Shown one piece after another: positions 1 through 9,093 of a stretch of 41,689 bases of DNA; position 1 is the first letter of the stretch; each line of letters opens with the position of its first letter. Location of the stretch: NCBI RefSeq assembly GCF_001484765.1, contig NZ_KQ947386.1:1027-42715 (forward strand), given 5' to 3'. The position numbers and the translations under genes were made by a program. Below the pieces are notes generated by a model. That model ran no database searches and was not told where the DNA came from. It saw only the letters and a list, made by a program, of their open reading frames with translations. This DNA comes from Entomohabitans teleogrylli (GTDB lineage Bacteria; Pseudomonadota; Gammaproteobacteria; Enterobacterales; Enterobacteriaceae).

Positions 1-212
1 CCCGCCGCAGCTGGATATGAATACGCGGACAGCCATAGCGTATCCGGGTTTCCGCGATCTCCCGGATACGCAGGGTTATTGCTCTGTCATCAGCCAACTC
101 TGCCAGTGGTATACGGTTCTGCTCTGCATCAATAGCCCGCATCCCCGGCGAATGCTTATACGATAAGCCTCCCGCAGGAAATGCACCGCCTGGCGCTTCT
201 GAGCCGGCCTCA
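1..212 (-). pseudogene. IS3-family transposase OrfB, 5' part, frameshifted and cut by the window edge
   Basis: Read from 212 leftwards, the -1 frame relative to OrfA gives KVLRPAQKRQAVHFLREAYR and then a stop near 71-73. The typical OrfB continuation (TLRIREIAETRIRYGCPRIH) is found in another frame from about 92 leftwards. A small indel near 90-100 therefore breaks the frame. The overlap with the OrfA end at a CAAAAG run fits the programmed -1 frameshift that IS3 elements use to make OrfAB. The catalytic DDE part lies outside the window. Confidence 0.7.
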
Positions 213-476
213 GAACTTTTGCTTCAGTACCTCCTGCAACATCTCCTTATCCAGACTCAGATCGGCCACCAGTTTCTTCAGCCGCTGATTTTCATCCTCC
301 AGATCTTTGATTCTTTTAATATCGGCCGCTTCCATCCCGCCATACTTTGCCTTCCAGTTGTAATAGCTGGCTTCCGAAATAGCGGCCTCACGGCACACAT
401 CCTTGACGGTACGTCCTGCTTCGACGGACTTCAATACGGCGATGATCTGGTGTTCAGTGAATCGGATCTTGCGCAT
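210..476 (-). CDS. IS3-family transposase OrfA
   Basis: An 88-residue helix-turn-helix protein that binds IS ends and, fused to OrfB by frameshifting, forms the transposase. The N-terminal part (RFTEHQIIAVLKSVEAG, then ISEASYYNWKAKYGG) is the typical HTH_Tnp_1 domain. The C-terminal half, from about residue 55, is a leucine-zipper-like coiled coil. I chose the ATG at 476 because a GGAGA ribosome site precedes it; the frame stays open to an ATG at 497. The product itself looks intact, although the downstream OrfB is broken. Confidence 0.85.
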   Translation of the reverse strand: MRKIRFTEHQIIAVLKSVEAGRTVKDVCREAAISEASYYNWKAKYGGMEAADIKRIKDLEDENQRLKKLVADLSLDKEMLQEVLKQKF

Positions 477-721
477 AGCGATCTCCTCAGGGGACATAAT
501 CAGTATGTCGGAAGATCTCTAAAAGTGAATGGTTCGTTTTGCCGGGATACTTACACTCCACAATGACGGGCATAGGCTGATTTACTCATTGATGTCATTT
601 AAACCTCATATAAGGGGAATTTACTTAAGTAACATGGGCAGAAAAATGTTGAATATTTCAGCCTAACTATATAATTTCTTTCTAGTTATAGATTTTCTAT
701 TATAAGCCAAAAGGACTACTT

Positions 722-2092
722 ATGATACTGACAACTTCGGAAAATAGCTTCAATGATGGTTTTACTGATGATTCAGATTTATTTAATAGAAAACCACTAT
801 TTGAGCAAATAATGAGAGTTACACTACAAGCTCCAGATGAAAATCTTGTATTAGCTTTAGAGGACAAATGGGGTAATGGAAAGTCAGCCTTTGTTAAAAT
901 GATGACTTCAGAAATAAATTTACGGCACGATGATTTAAATATTATATATTTTGATGCCTACGAAAATGATTATCAAACAGATCCTTTCATATCGTTATCA
1001 TCAGTAATATATGAAATGATTGAGGGCGAAAAAACACTCGCCCCTAAGCTTGGTGAAAAACTATTGAATGCCAGTAAGAAAATAGGTGTCTCAGTACTTT
1101 CTCACTCTGCAAAATTTGCTATTTCCGCAGCCACAGCTAATCTTTTGACAGCCACAAGCTTAGAAAAAGCAACAGATGCATTAACTGATTCGTTATCAAA
1201 CCCCGTAGAGGAATACATAGCAAATAAAATCAAATCAGCCAAGAATGAAAGAAACAACATCATTTATTTTAAGCAAACCCTAGAGGAATTCTTCACTAAA
1301 ACAAATAAAAAAAACCTAATTGTGATTGACGAACTCGATAGAGCAAGACCAGATTATTCATTAGATTTACTGGAAAAAATAAAACATATATTCTCTGTGA
1401 AAGGATTCGTTTTTCTCCTTGTCGTTAATCGGGATCAATTTGAGAAGAGTATTGAGTGCCGTTACGGAAACATCGATTCCAGACTATACCTTAACAAATT
1501 CATTCATTACTGGTTTAGCTTACCTAAAGTCACACGTAATAATGAAAGAGTAAAAGAGGGATATCAACAGTCAACAATGGAGCAGTATTTACTGTCTATA
1601 GATAAAAAACAAAGACTTCTAACAAGAGGAGGTCCTCTCGTCAATACGTTATCCATGCTTCTGGAAAATAACGGATGTTCTCTCAGAGAGGCTGAGCGTT
1701 GCTACTCAGTTTTTTCCGTGATTGATAATAAACATTTGATAACTGAAATGCCAGGAACAGTTTTTCAAGTATCCTTGGCATTGGTATGTTTCCTTAAAGT
1801 CTGCAGCCCTGCATTACTCGAAAAATTGATTAAAAAAACAATCACAGCTGAAAGAGTCATATCATCCATAAACATCCCTCAGAATGAAATAAATAAAAGC
1901 GAGCATTTTTATAAATTAAATTGCATTATTAACTATCATCTACTGACTGATGATGAAATGCGAGAGAGAAGACGAATTCCTAACCCGAAAGATTCCTTAC
2001 TGCAGGAAATCGAAGGCAGCAGAAGCAGACGAATAGAATATATTGACAGTATTTACACTTCATTTAACAACATGACTATTTCTGACTTTTAA
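722..2092 (+). CDS. KAP-family P-loop NTPase, orphan
   Basis: A 456-residue ATPase of the KAP family. The Walker A loop is WGNGKS (residues 50-55). The Walker B segment is LIVIDELDR (199-207), the hhhhDELDR form typical of KAP proteins. Between them lies a mildly hydrophobic segment (about 125-147), the place where KAP proteins often carry membrane insertions. The C-terminal half has no domain I recognise. The gene is markedly AT-rich, unlike the proBA region next to it, and sits between an IS remnant and tRNA-Thr, which indicates horizontal acquisition. It is followed by its own strong hairpin and has no partner gene in view. KAP ATPases occur in phage exclusion (PifA of plasmid F) and in some defence operons. 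A defence role here is inference only. Confidence 0.8.
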   Translation: MILTTSENSFNDGFTDDSDLFNRKPLFEQIMRVTLQAPDENLVLALEDKWGNGKSAFVKMMTSEINLRHDDLNIIYFDAYENDYQTDPFISLSSVIYEMIEGEKTLAPKLGEKLLNASKKIGVSVLSHSAKFAISAATANLLTATSLEKATDALTDSLSNPVEEYIANKIKSAKNERNNIIYFKQTLEEFFTKTNKKNLIVIDELDRARPDYSLDLLEKIKHIFSVKGFVFLLVVNRDQFEKSIECRYGNIDSRLYLNKFIHYWFSLPKVTRNNERVKEGYQQSTMEQYLLSIDKKQRLLTRGGPLVNTLSMLLENNGCSLREAERCYSVFSVIDNKHLITEMPGTVFQVSLALVCFLKVCSPALLEKLIKKTITAERVISSINIPQNEINKSEHFYKLNCIINYHLLTDDEMRERRRIPNPKDSLLQEIEGSRSRRIEYIDSIYTSFNNMTISDF

Positions 2093-2094
2093 CA

Positions 2095-2126
2095 ACTCCC
2101 CCCCATTAGAATGGGGGGAGTATTTT
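2095..2126 (+). terminator. Rho-independent terminator after the KAP gene
   Basis: A C-rich arm (ACTCCCCCCCATT) and a G-rich arm (AATGGGGGGAGT) form a long stem with a two-base loop, followed by ATTTTAT. It starts directly after the KAP stop codon. Confidence 0.75.
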
Positions 2127-2159
2127 ATAGCGAACTTTTTTTGCCCCCTCAATCTCCGC

Positions 2160-2411
2160 CTAACAAACATCATCATTTGTGAATGTATACTGTAGGTAAA
2201 CATATCCCTGTGAAGAACTGTTCGCTCTGGCTTCGATAGAAATAGCACCAATATTATTTTTTAGCGGCGTTTCTTTTGTTCCCTTCCAGATGGCGAATAG
2301 GAAGCGCTCTTTTTTATTTAGCCCCATCATCCAGTCCTGAGGCTCTTTCCAGATAGAACAGCATATACCCCCGGATATACCCCCAAAATGATGTAGATTA
2401 GGGGTACTTCG
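2160..2411 (-). pseudogene. Remnant open frame at the tRNA-Thr side of the island
   Basis: A minus-strand frame is open from a stop at 2412-2414 to a stop at 2160-2162 (83 codons). Its composition looks protein-like (WKEPQDWMMGLNKKERFLFA, then a segment ending YVYLQYTFTNDDVC). The only ATG codons are at 2330 and 2327, giving at most 56 residues. It looks like the 3' end of a gene whose start was lost. I recognise no family. It overlaps a shadow frame at 2060-2251, which I do not favour. The rest of 2093-2498 holds a terminator and a short direct repeat, with no integrase. Confidence 0.3.
2363..2384 (+). repeat. Two direct copies of ATATACCCCC next to tRNA-Thr
   Basis: ATATACCCCC occurs at 2363-2372 and again at 2375-2384, a 12-base period. 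TATACCCCC-like repeats are common beside tRNA-borne attachment sites of P4-type integrases. Here they lie about 115 bases from the tRNA 3' end and may be what is left of an attachment region. Confidence 0.4.
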
Positions 2412-2498
2412 CTAGACCTCAAAATAATGAGAAAGGGCTTGAAGCTAGAGTATAGAAGGGTTCTTGAGGACTTGAGTAGACTTTGAGAGATGCTTAAA

Positions 2499-2574
2499 TG
2501 GTGCCGGTAATAGGAGTCGAACCTACGACCTTCGCATTACGAATGCGCTGCTCTACCAACTGAGCTATACCGGC
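2499..2574 (-). tRNA. thrW: tRNA-Thr(CGU)
   Basis: A 76-base minus-strand cloverleaf: acceptor GCCGGTA at 2574, D-arm GCTC..GAGC, anticodon arm with CGT at 2541-2539, T-arm GTTCGACTC, discriminator A and encoded CCA at 2499-2501. It lies just downstream of proA in the same direction, as thrW does in E. coli. That tRNA is a known integration site, and the AT-rich island on its 3' side fits this. Confidence 0.97.
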
Positions 2575-2686
2575 TTTCAGAAACGCTCACGAACGTGAAG
2601 CGCGGTGTAAAAGGTTAAGTAAAAGCGGGTGATGCGTCAATGGCTGCCTGATTCAAGCGGCTATTTTTACATCACCCGCCATTCCG

Positions 2687-3940
2687 TTAAGCACGAATGG
2701 TGTTATCGCCGAAACCGATCCACTTGTAAGTGGTCAACGCCTCCAGCCCCATCGGGCCTCTGGCGTGCAGCTTCTGGGTACTGACCGCCACTTCGGCGCC
2801 AAGGCCAAACTGGGCGCCATCGGTAAAGCGGGTTGACGCATTTACATACACCGCCGACGAATCCACCTCATTCACAAACCGATCGGCATTGCGCAGTGTG
2901 CGGGTCAGAATCGCATCCGAGTGCTGGGTACCGTGTTCACGAATATGGGCAATGGCCTCATCCAGTGACTCCACCAGCCTGATGTTCAGATCCAGCGACA
3001 GAAACTCATCGTCATACTCATGCGCCTGTACCGCAACCACCTGCGCCGGCCCGCCCGTCAGGCGCGCCAGTACGTTTTCATCGGCATGCAGGGTCACACC
3101 GCTCGCCGCCATTTGCTGGCTCAGCGCCGGCAGGAAGCTATCCGCCACGCCCTTGTGCACCAGCAGCGTCTCCACGGTATTACAGGTACTGGGGCGCTGC
3201 GTCTTGGCATTGACGATAACCTTCAACGCCGGCTCAATTTCCGCTGTTTCATCAACAAAAATATGGCATACGCCGATACCGCCGGTGATCACAGGAATGG
3301 TCGACTGCTCACGACACAGCTTGTGCAGGCCAGCGCCGCCGCGCGGAATCAGCATGTCGATATACTTATCCATGCGCAGCATCTCATTCACCAGCGCCCG
3401 ATCCGGGCTTTCAATCGCCTGCACCGCGCCGCCGGGTAAACCGCACTCCTCCAGCGCCTGCTGGATAACCTTTACCGTCGCGGCATTGGTGCGCCAGGTC
3501 TCTTTACCGCCGCGCAGAATCGCCGCATTACCGGTTTTCAGGCACAGCGCCGCAACATCAACTGTCACATTGGGCCGCGCCTCATAGATAACGCCAATGA
3601 CCCCCAGCGGCACGCGACGGCGCTCAATACGCAGACCGCTGTCCAGCAAACCGCCATCAATCACCTGCCCCACCGGGTCCGCCAGATTACATACCTGGCG
3701 CACATCGCCGGCAATTGCGCTCAACCGCTCGACAGTCAGAGACAGACGATCGATCATCGCCTCGCTCAGGCCATCGGCGCGGGCCTGCGCCACATCCTGG
3801 GCGTTAGCCTGCAGAATCTCCGCCGCCTGCGCTTCCAGATAATCAGCGATTCTTTCCAGCACGCGGTTCTTCTCTTTCGCGGAGAGCTGCGCCAGTTGAT
3901 AAGAAGCCGCTTTCGCCGCTTTGCCCATTTGTTCCAGCAT
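2687..3940 (-). CDS. proA: Gamma-glutamyl phosphate reductase
   Basis: A 417-residue cytosolic enzyme that reduces L-glutamyl-5-phosphate to glutamate-5-semialdehyde with NADPH, the second step of proline synthesis. The aldehyde-dehydrogenase-like fold is evident: [20 protein letters not shown] in the N-terminal third, the nucleophilic-cysteine segment [10 protein letters not shown] (about residue 255), and the C-terminal [17 protein letters not shown] motif. Length matches the family. It begins 11 bases after the proB stop codon, so the two form the classic proBA operon, and it is followed by tRNA-Thr. Confidence 0.98.
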   Translation of the reverse strand: MLEQMGKAAKAASYQLAQLSAKEKNRVLERIADYLEAQAAEILQANAQDVAQARADGLSEAMIDRLSLTVERLSAIAGDVRQVCNLADPVGQVIDGGLLDSGLRIERRRVPLGVIGVIYEARPNVTVDVAALCLKTGNAAILRGGKETWRTNAATVKVIQQALEECGLPGGAVQAIESPDRALVNEMLRMDKYIDMLIPRGGAGLHKLCREQSTIPVITGGIGVCHIFVDETAEIEPALKVIVNAKTQRPSTCNTVETLLVHKGVADSFLPALSQQMAASGVTLHADENVLARLTGGPAQVVAVQAHEYDDEFLSLDLNIRLVESLDEAIAHIREHGTQHSDAILTRTLRNADRFVNEVDSSAVYVNASTRFTDGAQFGLGAEVAVSTQKLHARGPMGLEALTTYKWIGFGDNTIRA

Positions 3941-3951
3941 TGGCCCGCTCC

Positions 3952-5055
3952 TTAATTCACAATCATGTCGTCACGATGGACAGCCACCGGACCATATTCG
4001 TAGCCCAGAATAGCATCAATCTGCTGCGAGTGATGCCCGGCGATACGCCGCAGCGCATCGCTGTTGTACCGGCTGACGCCGTGGGCAATATCCCGCCCTT
4101 CGGGACTGCGAATACGAATCACCTCCCCGCGGGAGAAATTCCCCGTGACGCTTTTAATCCCTTTTGGCAGCAGAGAGCTTCCACGCTCAACAATCGCAGT
4201 ACGGGCGCCGTCATCCACCACCAGTTCACCGGCAGGCGGCGCGCCAAAGATCCAGCGTTTACGGTTTTCCAGCGGCGACTGCGGCGGATGGAAGCAGGTA
4301 CCGACGGAGATCCCCTCCATCGCATCGCAAATCACCTCCGGACGGCTGCCGGCGGCAATGATGGTTTCGATCCCGGCGCGCCCCGCGACATCCGCAGCCT
4401 GCAGTTTGGTGCCCATCCCGCCGGTCCCGAGTCCAGAAACGCTGTCGCCGGCGATGGCGCGTAAGGCATCGTCGATCCCATAAACGTCTTCGATCAGTTC
4501 CGCCGTGGGATTGGTGCGCGGATCGGCGGTAAACAGCCCCTGCTGATCGGTCAGTAGCAGCAGTTTATCGGCGCCGGCGAGGATTGCCGCCAGCGCGGAG
4601 AGATTATCGTTATCCCCCACTTTGATTTCCGCGGTCGCGACGGCGTCGTTTTCGTTAATCACCGGCACTATCTGGTTGTCGAGCAGCGCGGTCAGGGTAT
4701 CCCGGGCGTTGAGAAAGCGCTCGCGGTCTTCCATATCGGCGCGGGTCAACAGCATCTGACCAATATGAATACCGTAAATGGAGAACAGCTGTTCCCAGAG
4801 CTGAATTAACCGGCTCTGCCCTACCGCGGCCAATAGCTGTTTAGAAGCGATGGTCGCCGGAAGCTCCGGGTAGCCCAGATGCTCACGCCCGGCGGCAATC
4901 GCGCCGGAGGTCACAATTACAATCCGATGCCCGGCGGCATGCAGGCGAGCGCACTGGCGAACTAACTCCACGATATGGGCGCGATTCAGGCGCCGCGAGC
5001 CCCCGGTTAATACACTGGTTCCCAGCTTCACCACCAGCGTCTGGCTGTCACTCAT
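3952..5055 (-). CDS. proB: Glutamate 5-kinase
   Basis: A 367-residue cytosolic enzyme that phosphorylates L-glutamate, the committed and proline-inhibited step of proline synthesis. The amino-acid-kinase domain starts at [17 protein letters not shown] and includes [16 protein letters not shown] and [12 protein letters not shown]-terminal PUA domain follows from about residue 275 (GELVVDDGA.., then [21 protein letters not shown]). The frame is open upstream to 5211, but the ATG at 5055 gives the conserved [14 protein letters not shown] start and the usual length. First gene of proBA. Confidence 0.97.
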   Translation of the reverse strand: MSDSQTLVVKLGTSVLTGGSRRLNRAHIVELVRQCARLHAAGHRIVIVTSGAIAAGREHLGYPELPATIASKQLLAAVGQSRLIQLWEQLFSIYGIHIGQMLLTRADMEDRERFLNARDTLTALLDNQIVPVINENDAVATAEIKVGDNDNLSALAAILAGADKLLLLTDQQGLFTADPRTNPTAELIEDVYGIDDALRAIAGDSVSGLGTGGMGTKLQAADVAGRAGIETIIAAGSRPEVICDAMEGISVGTCFHPPQSPLENRKRWIFGAPPAGELVVDDGARTAIVERGSSLLPKGIKSVTGNFSRGEVIRIRSPEGRDIAHGVSRYNSDALRRIAGHHSQQIDAILGYEYGPVAVHRDDMIVN

Positions 5056-5405
5056 GATTTTCTGCCGTTTCAATACACAAAGAGTAAAACGCTCTCCTGC
5101 GCCCCGGCGGATCCAACGCGGTAGCCGGCAAAGCGCAGAGAACAATGTCCAGATGACGTTGTAACAGGACTCGCCCTGCTTGCCAACTGGCGCGAAAAAA
5201 AAGCCCGGCAAAAGTAAAAAAACCGCTTAGCGTAGCGGCAAATGATGACTTTCCGATGACTGTTTCACTGAATGACAGATATTTCATCATTTTCTCAGTT
5301 TGTCATAAATAGTTCATTCCCGGCCGTTAAAACACCAGGTGAAATTTTCGTGGGCCGATGGCCCTGATGATTAGCGCGTTAGTAAATACAAAACGGAAAC
5401 CCGAA
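5056..5405. other. Divergent proB-phoE control region
   Basis: This 350-base gap separates two divergent genes and contains no further gene. It must hold the proB promoter (minus) and the phoE promoter (plus). The recognisable element is a Pho-box-like site at 5300-5318. A second CTGTCA-type half-site lies on the minus strand within 5270-5285 (ATATCTGTCATT). Confidence 0.6.
5300..5318 (+). promoter_or_regulatory. Pho box (PhoB site) upstream of phoE
   Basis: TTGTCATAAATAGTTCATT closely follows the Pho-box consensus CTGTCATA(A/T)A(A/T)CTGTCA(C/T): the first repeat is nearly perfect and the second is weaker. It lies about 90 bases before the phoE start codon. phoE is a known phosphate-starvation gene, so the position makes sense. 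Binding is inferred. Confidence 0.6.
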
Positions 5406-6482
5406 ATGAAAAAGCAGACTCTGGCATTAATGGTGATGGCTCTGATGGCGACAGCGCCGACACAGGCCGCGGAAGTGTTTAATAAGAACGGTAACAAGCT
5501 CGATTTATATGGCAAGGTGAAAGCCATGCACTATATGAGCGACGATACCGGTAAAGATGGCGATCAGACCTACGTACGCTTTGGCTTTAAAGGCGAAACC
5601 CAGATTAACGATCAACTGACCGGCTACGGCCGCTGGGAAGCCGAATTTTCCGGCAACAAAGATGAGAGCAGTTCTACCCAGAAAACCCGCCTGGCGTTTG
5701 CCGGCCTGAAACTGGCTAACGTGGGCTCCTTTGATTATGGTCGTAACCTCGGCGCGCTGTACGACGTCGAAGCCTTTACCGATATGTTCCCGGAACTCGG
5801 CGGCGACTCCTCGGCGCAGACCGACAACTTTATGACCAAGCGCGCCAGCGGCCTGGCCACATACCGTAATAATGACTTCTTCGGTCTCGTGGATGGCCTG
5901 AACCTGTCGCTGCAATATCAGGGTAAAAACGATCGCGCCTATAACAAAGCCAACGGCGACGGTTTCGGAACCTCGCTGAGTTACGATTTTGGCGGTAGCG
6001 ATTTCACCCTGGCCGGCGCTTACACTAATTCGGACCGCACCGACGTTCAGGAAGCCAAAGCGCTGGGCAAAGGGAAAACAGCCGAAGCCTGGGCCACCGG
6101 CCTGAAGTATGACGCCAATAATATCTACCTGGCGGTGATGTACTCCGAAACCCGCAACATGACGCCGATTAACGGCAGCAGCGCGGCGCTGCAGGGCGCG
6201 GCGAACAAAACCCAGAATATTGAGGCGGTCGCTCAGTATCAGTTCGACTTTGGCCTGCGCCCTTCTCTGGGTTACGTGCAGTCAAAAGGGAAAAATATCG
6301 AAGGGGTCGGCGATCAGGATCTGGTGAAGTATATCGACCTTGGCCTGACGTATTACTTTAACAAGAATATGTCAGCATTCACGGAATACAAAATTAACCA
6401 GATTGATAAAACCCAGACCACCAAAAACATGAAGATCAGCGCCGATGATATTGTCGTCGTCGGTATGACCTACCAGTTCTGA
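5406..6482 (+). CDS. phoE: Phosphoporin PhoE, outer-membrane trimeric porin
   Basis: A 358-residue general porin. The signal peptide [21 protein letters not shown] is followed by [20 protein letters not shown], the typical porin N-terminus. The eyelet-loop region carries [21 protein letters not shown], and the protein ends with MTYQF, the terminal-Phe strand recognised by the BAM machinery. It is distinguished from OmpC/OmpF by high similarity to E. coli PhoE and by context (between proB and crl). The frame is open from 5358, but the ATG at 5406 begins the signal peptide. It is expected to be induced by phosphate starvation through the Pho box upstream. Confidence 0.95.
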   Translation: MKKQTLALMVMALMATAPTQAAEVFNKNGNKLDLYGKVKAMHYMSDDTGKDGDQTYVRFGFKGETQINDQLTGYGRWEAEFSGNKDESSSTQKTRLAFAGLKLANVGSFDYGRNLGALYDVEAFTDMFPELGGDSSAQTDNFMTKRASGLATYRNNDFFGLVDGLNLSLQYQGKNDRAYNKANGDGFGTSLSYDFGGSDFTLAGAYTNSDRTDVQEAKALGKGKTAEAWATGLKYDANNIYLAVMYSETRNMTPINGSSAALQGAANKTQNIEAVAQYQFDFGLRPSLGYVQSKGKNIEGVGDQDLVKYIDLGLTYYFNKNMSAFTEYKINQIDKTQTTKNMKISADDIVVVGMTYQF

Positions 6483-6488
6483 TCGAAA

Positions 6489-6519
6489 AGGCCCTTCAGT
6501 CTACCTGAAGGGCCTCTCT
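6489..6519 (+). terminator. Terminator after phoE
   Basis: AGGCCCTTCAG and CTGAAGGGCCT form an 11-base perfect stem with a five-base loop, seven bases after the phoE stop. The T tract is poor (CTCTCTG). Confidence 0.65.
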
Positions 6520-6568
6520 GTGCCGTCCCAAAACCCATCCCACTAAATAATGGCGCGAATGATCGATT

Positions 6569-6967
6569 TCAGGCGCGCAGCTTCACCGGCTGGTCGACAT
6601 CCGCCGCCGGCAGTAAGCCTAGTTCCATTGATGCCAGCAGGCTGCGCAGGCGTTCGTGGAAATCCCGCAGCGTCTGAGCCAGTTTATCGTCGACCTCTTT
6701 ATCCTTGATCGTCGTGGCTTTCCAGTTGCCTTCTTTATCAAACAGGCCGAACTGATAAACATAGGTGAAGTGTTTTTCCTGAGCCTCCAGCTCCATCCAC
6801 CATCCCCAGAATTCGCGTTTTTCCGGCGCCGGCTTTACGTTCACACAAACCGCCAGGCAATCGAAGAAGAAACGGTTGTTTTCACACTGCTCCTCCCGAA
6901 TGTAGGGGCCAAGCGCGTGGAATTTTTTCATCAGTCGGCTTTTCGGATGTCCACCTGGTAACGTCAT
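6569..6967 (-). CDS. crl: Sigma-S assembly factor Crl
   Basis: A 132-residue cytosolic protein that binds RpoS and favours formation of sigma-S RNA polymerase holoenzyme, affecting curli and stationary-phase genes. The sequence follows E. coli Crl over its length: [20 protein letters not shown] at the start, [20 protein letters not shown], and the tryptophan-rich [14 protein letters not shown] core. The ATG at 6967 has an AGGAGA ribosome site. It is a single-gene unit between phoE and frsA, as in E. coli. Confidence 0.96.
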   Translation of the reverse strand: MTLPGGHPKSRLMKKFHALGPYIREEQCENNRFFFDCLAVCVNVKPAPEKREFWGWWMELEAQEKHFTYVYQFGLFDKEGNWKATTIKDKEVDDKLAQTLRDFHERLRSLLASMELGLLPAADVDQPVKLRA

Positions 6968-7024
6968 TGCGATCTCCTGTTGTGAAGCAAATGTTTTACC
7001 AAACCCATAAAATTTATCAATCTA

Positions 7025-8272
7025 TTAACTTAAATGATATTTAAGCCAGGAAGCAATCTCATTCAATGCTTTGTCAAAATTCTTATACACTGGCTGGAAC
7101 GGAATCGATAGCAATTTACCGTCTGAAGATGACGAGGTGATTAAGCGTGATTCCGCTTCCGGGCTAAACGGATCGTTGGCCCAGTAGCCGGACAGCATTG
7201 GCGTCGGGCAGCGACGGCCCAGCAGACCCTGAGTCTTCAGAGAGTAGCGATTGAGCTCCACCCGTAGCGCATTGTCGGAGGCATCCGTCATCCCCAGACG
7301 GCTGGCCAGCACGTCAAGGTACATTTCCGGTACCCGCCCCTGCTGTAAAGGATCATTTAATAAACTGTGCACCACCGGCCCCAGACAGGCCACCGCCCTG
7401 AGGCGTGATGCTTCCAGATAGGCCAGCCGTACCGCCACATTCGCCCCGAAGCGAAAGCCGAAGGCCGCGACACGGGTATGATCGACCCATGGAATATCCG
7501 GCAGCGCATTCAACACATGCTGGTGTAACAGACTGGAATCCTGGGTGAGCTTCCACTTCACCGAATAACCCACCGATGGCATATCTATCGTCAGCATCGC
7601 AATGCCGGACGGCGCCAGATAGCGCTCAAACAAGGTGTGATAATCGCTCTGCAACGCATCCAGACCGCCGCATACCAATACCGTCGGACACGGCCCCTGC
7701 ACGCCGGCGGGCAGATGCAGAAATCCGGTAATCGCCACGCCGCCAGGAATCGGAAATTCCAGCTGGCGCAGCTCGCCGGCCAGCCGCGGCGCGGCCTCTT
7801 CGTAGGCCCGATTGGCCAGCACCTGCGCCTGATCGGCCAGTTCATCGCCCTTGAGGTGTGGATAAGCGGCGATACTGTACAGGTTGGCCGCCATCAGCCA
7901 GTATTTACCACGCAGGGTTTGATCGTCTGTCTGATTAGCTTTCTGTTGCCAGGACATGGCCTGCTTCGACCACTCAAAAATCCAGTTGCCGCTGCGATAG
8001 CCGATTACCGTATCGTAGAGATCGTCATCGGTACGCTCCGCCGGGCTGCAAACGATACGCGCCTGAACATCCATGATTTCCCGGGGATCGACCCCGCGCC
8101 AGATCCACAGTAAACGGTTGATCAGCCGATACCAGTGGGGCACGGTTTCCCCGTCCAGAGTGGATTGTATCTTCGGCGTCCCCTGAGGTTGAAAACGGCG
8201 CACCAGCGTCGAAGTTTCCGGGTGCCTGAAACGGGGCTTGAACAGGGTTTCGCTGAGGTTTGCTTTGGACAT
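7025..8272 (-). CDS. frsA: FrsA (YafA), alpha/beta-hydrolase-fold esterase-like protein
   Basis: A 415-residue cytosolic protein of the FrsA family, reported to bind unphosphorylated enzyme IIA-Glc and to influence the balance between fermentation and respiration. It matches E. coli FrsA from [20 protein letters not shown] to the end. The alpha/beta-hydrolase domain occupies roughly residues 170-415. At the nucleophile elbow it reads [10 protein letters not shown], so the usual G-x-S-x-G serine is not there; this is a feature of the family, not decay of this copy. The physiological substrate is unsettled. Confidence 0.95.
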   Translation of the reverse strand: MSKANLSETLFKPRFRHPETSTLVRRFQPQGTPKIQSTLDGETVPHWYRLINRLLWIWRGVDPREIMDVQARIVCSPAERTDDDLYDTVIGYRSGNWIFEWSKQAMSWQQKANQTDDQTLRGKYWLMAANLYSIAAYPHLKGDELADQAQVLANRAYEEAAPRLAGELRQLEFPIPGGVAITGFLHLPAGVQGPCPTVLVCGGLDALQSDYHTLFERYLAPSGIAMLTIDMPSVGYSVKWKLTQDSSLLHQHVLNALPDIPWVDHTRVAAFGFRFGANVAVRLAYLEASRLRAVACLGPVVHSLLNDPLQQGRVPEMYLDVLASRLGMTDASDNALRVELNRYSLKTQGLLGRRCPTPMLSGYWANDPFSPEAESRLITSSSSDGKLLSIPFQPVYKNFDKALNEIASWLKYHLS

Positions 8273-8322
8273 CGTTTTCCGCCTCTATCAATACATCATC
8301 GTTGTATTGTACCTGCCCGGCG

Positions 8323-8360
8323 GCCAAAAAAAATAAACGCCCGGCACTGCCGGGCGTTTA
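8323..8360 (-). terminator. Terminator of gpt
   Basis: TAAACGCCCGGCA and TGCCGGGCGTTTA form a 13-base stem with a tiny loop. On the minus strand it is followed by TTTTTTTT, so it ends gpt transcription before frsA. Confidence 0.8.
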
Positions 8361-8378
8361 TCGCATTTATCATCCTGC

Positions 8379-8837
8379 TTAGCGGCCAGCCAGCGGCGGC
8401 ACAAAGCTAACGCCCATATCCCAGGGCTGCTCAATCCAGGTGTTCTGCGGAATATCGATCACATAGTCATCAACCAGCGGCTTACCGGCCGGTTTGGCGA
8501 AAATCGTTACGAAGTGGGCTTTCGGGTACATTTCGCGGATAGCCACCGCGGTGCCCCCGGTATCCACCAGATCGTCCACGACGATAAAGCCTTCACCATC
8601 GCCTTCAGCGCGTTTAATCACATTCAGTTCGCGCTGATTATCATGGTCGTAGCTGGAGATACATACGGTGTCCACATGACGAATACCCAGTTCGCGCGCC
8701 AGCAGGGCGCCGGGCACCAGGCCCCCGCGGCTGACAGCGATAATGCCTTTCCACTGTTCAGCAGGCATCAGACGACCTGCCAGTTTACGGGCGTGAATCT
8801 GCAACATGTCCCAGGTGACAACGTATTTTTCGCTCAT
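8379..8837 (-). CDS. gpt: Xanthine-guanine phosphoribosyltransferase
   Basis: A 152-residue purine-salvage enzyme that joins PRPP to guanine, xanthine and hypoxanthine. The PRPP-binding signature is [15 protein letters not shown] (from about residue 80). The N-terminal part, [20 protein letters not shown], and the phosphate-loop segment [14 protein letters not shown] match E. coli Gpt. It is divergent from pepD, with a shared promoter region of about 255 bases (8838-9093). Confidence 0.97.
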   Translation of the reverse strand: MSEKYVVTWDMLQIHARKLAGRLMPAEQWKGIIAVSRGGLVPGALLARELGIRHVDTVCISSYDHDNQRELNVIKRAEGDGEGFIVVDDLVDTGGTAVAIREMYPKAHFVTIFAKPAGKPLVDDYVIDIPQNTWIEQPWDMGVSFVPPLAGR

Positions 8838-9093
8838 GTAAATATCCCAGCCTGTTAAAAACGGCTTAAAAAGTGTTCAGGGGAAACCAGGTTGCGCGAG
8901 ATTATAGAGATCTGAGGGCGTAAAAACCAGTGTTGCGCAATCGCTGGCAGGGTTTTTACATGCCCCCTGGTCCATGCCCGGCAATAAAGTGGTATCCTCA
9001 AATTCATCGTACAAGCGTGGCTTGTGGTGTGTTTCATTCTGCTAACTCAGTGACCTGCAGCCCTGTTTTGCAGGCAAATCCGGGAGACTTATC

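Larger units (their letters stand above)
1..560 (-). mobile_element. IS3-family insertion sequence remnant (left part cut by window edge)
   Basis: The stretch carries an OrfA gene and the beginning of an OrfB gene of an IS3-family element, both on the minus strand. The OrfA sequence ends in an LVADLSLDKEMLQEVL-type leucine-zipper region, as in the IS407-like subgroup. OrfB continues past the left edge but is already frameshifted near 90-100, so the copy is probably inactive. The terminal inverted repeat next to OrfA should lie around 540-565, but I cannot place it exactly without the opposite end. The element lies next to AT-rich foreign DNA and a tRNA gene. Confidence 0.75.

Noticed and set aside
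2060..2251. 63-codon minus-strand frame after the KAP gene
   Set aside because: It runs through the terminator hairpin and has no family or ribosome site; the competing frame at 2160-2411 looks more protein-like.
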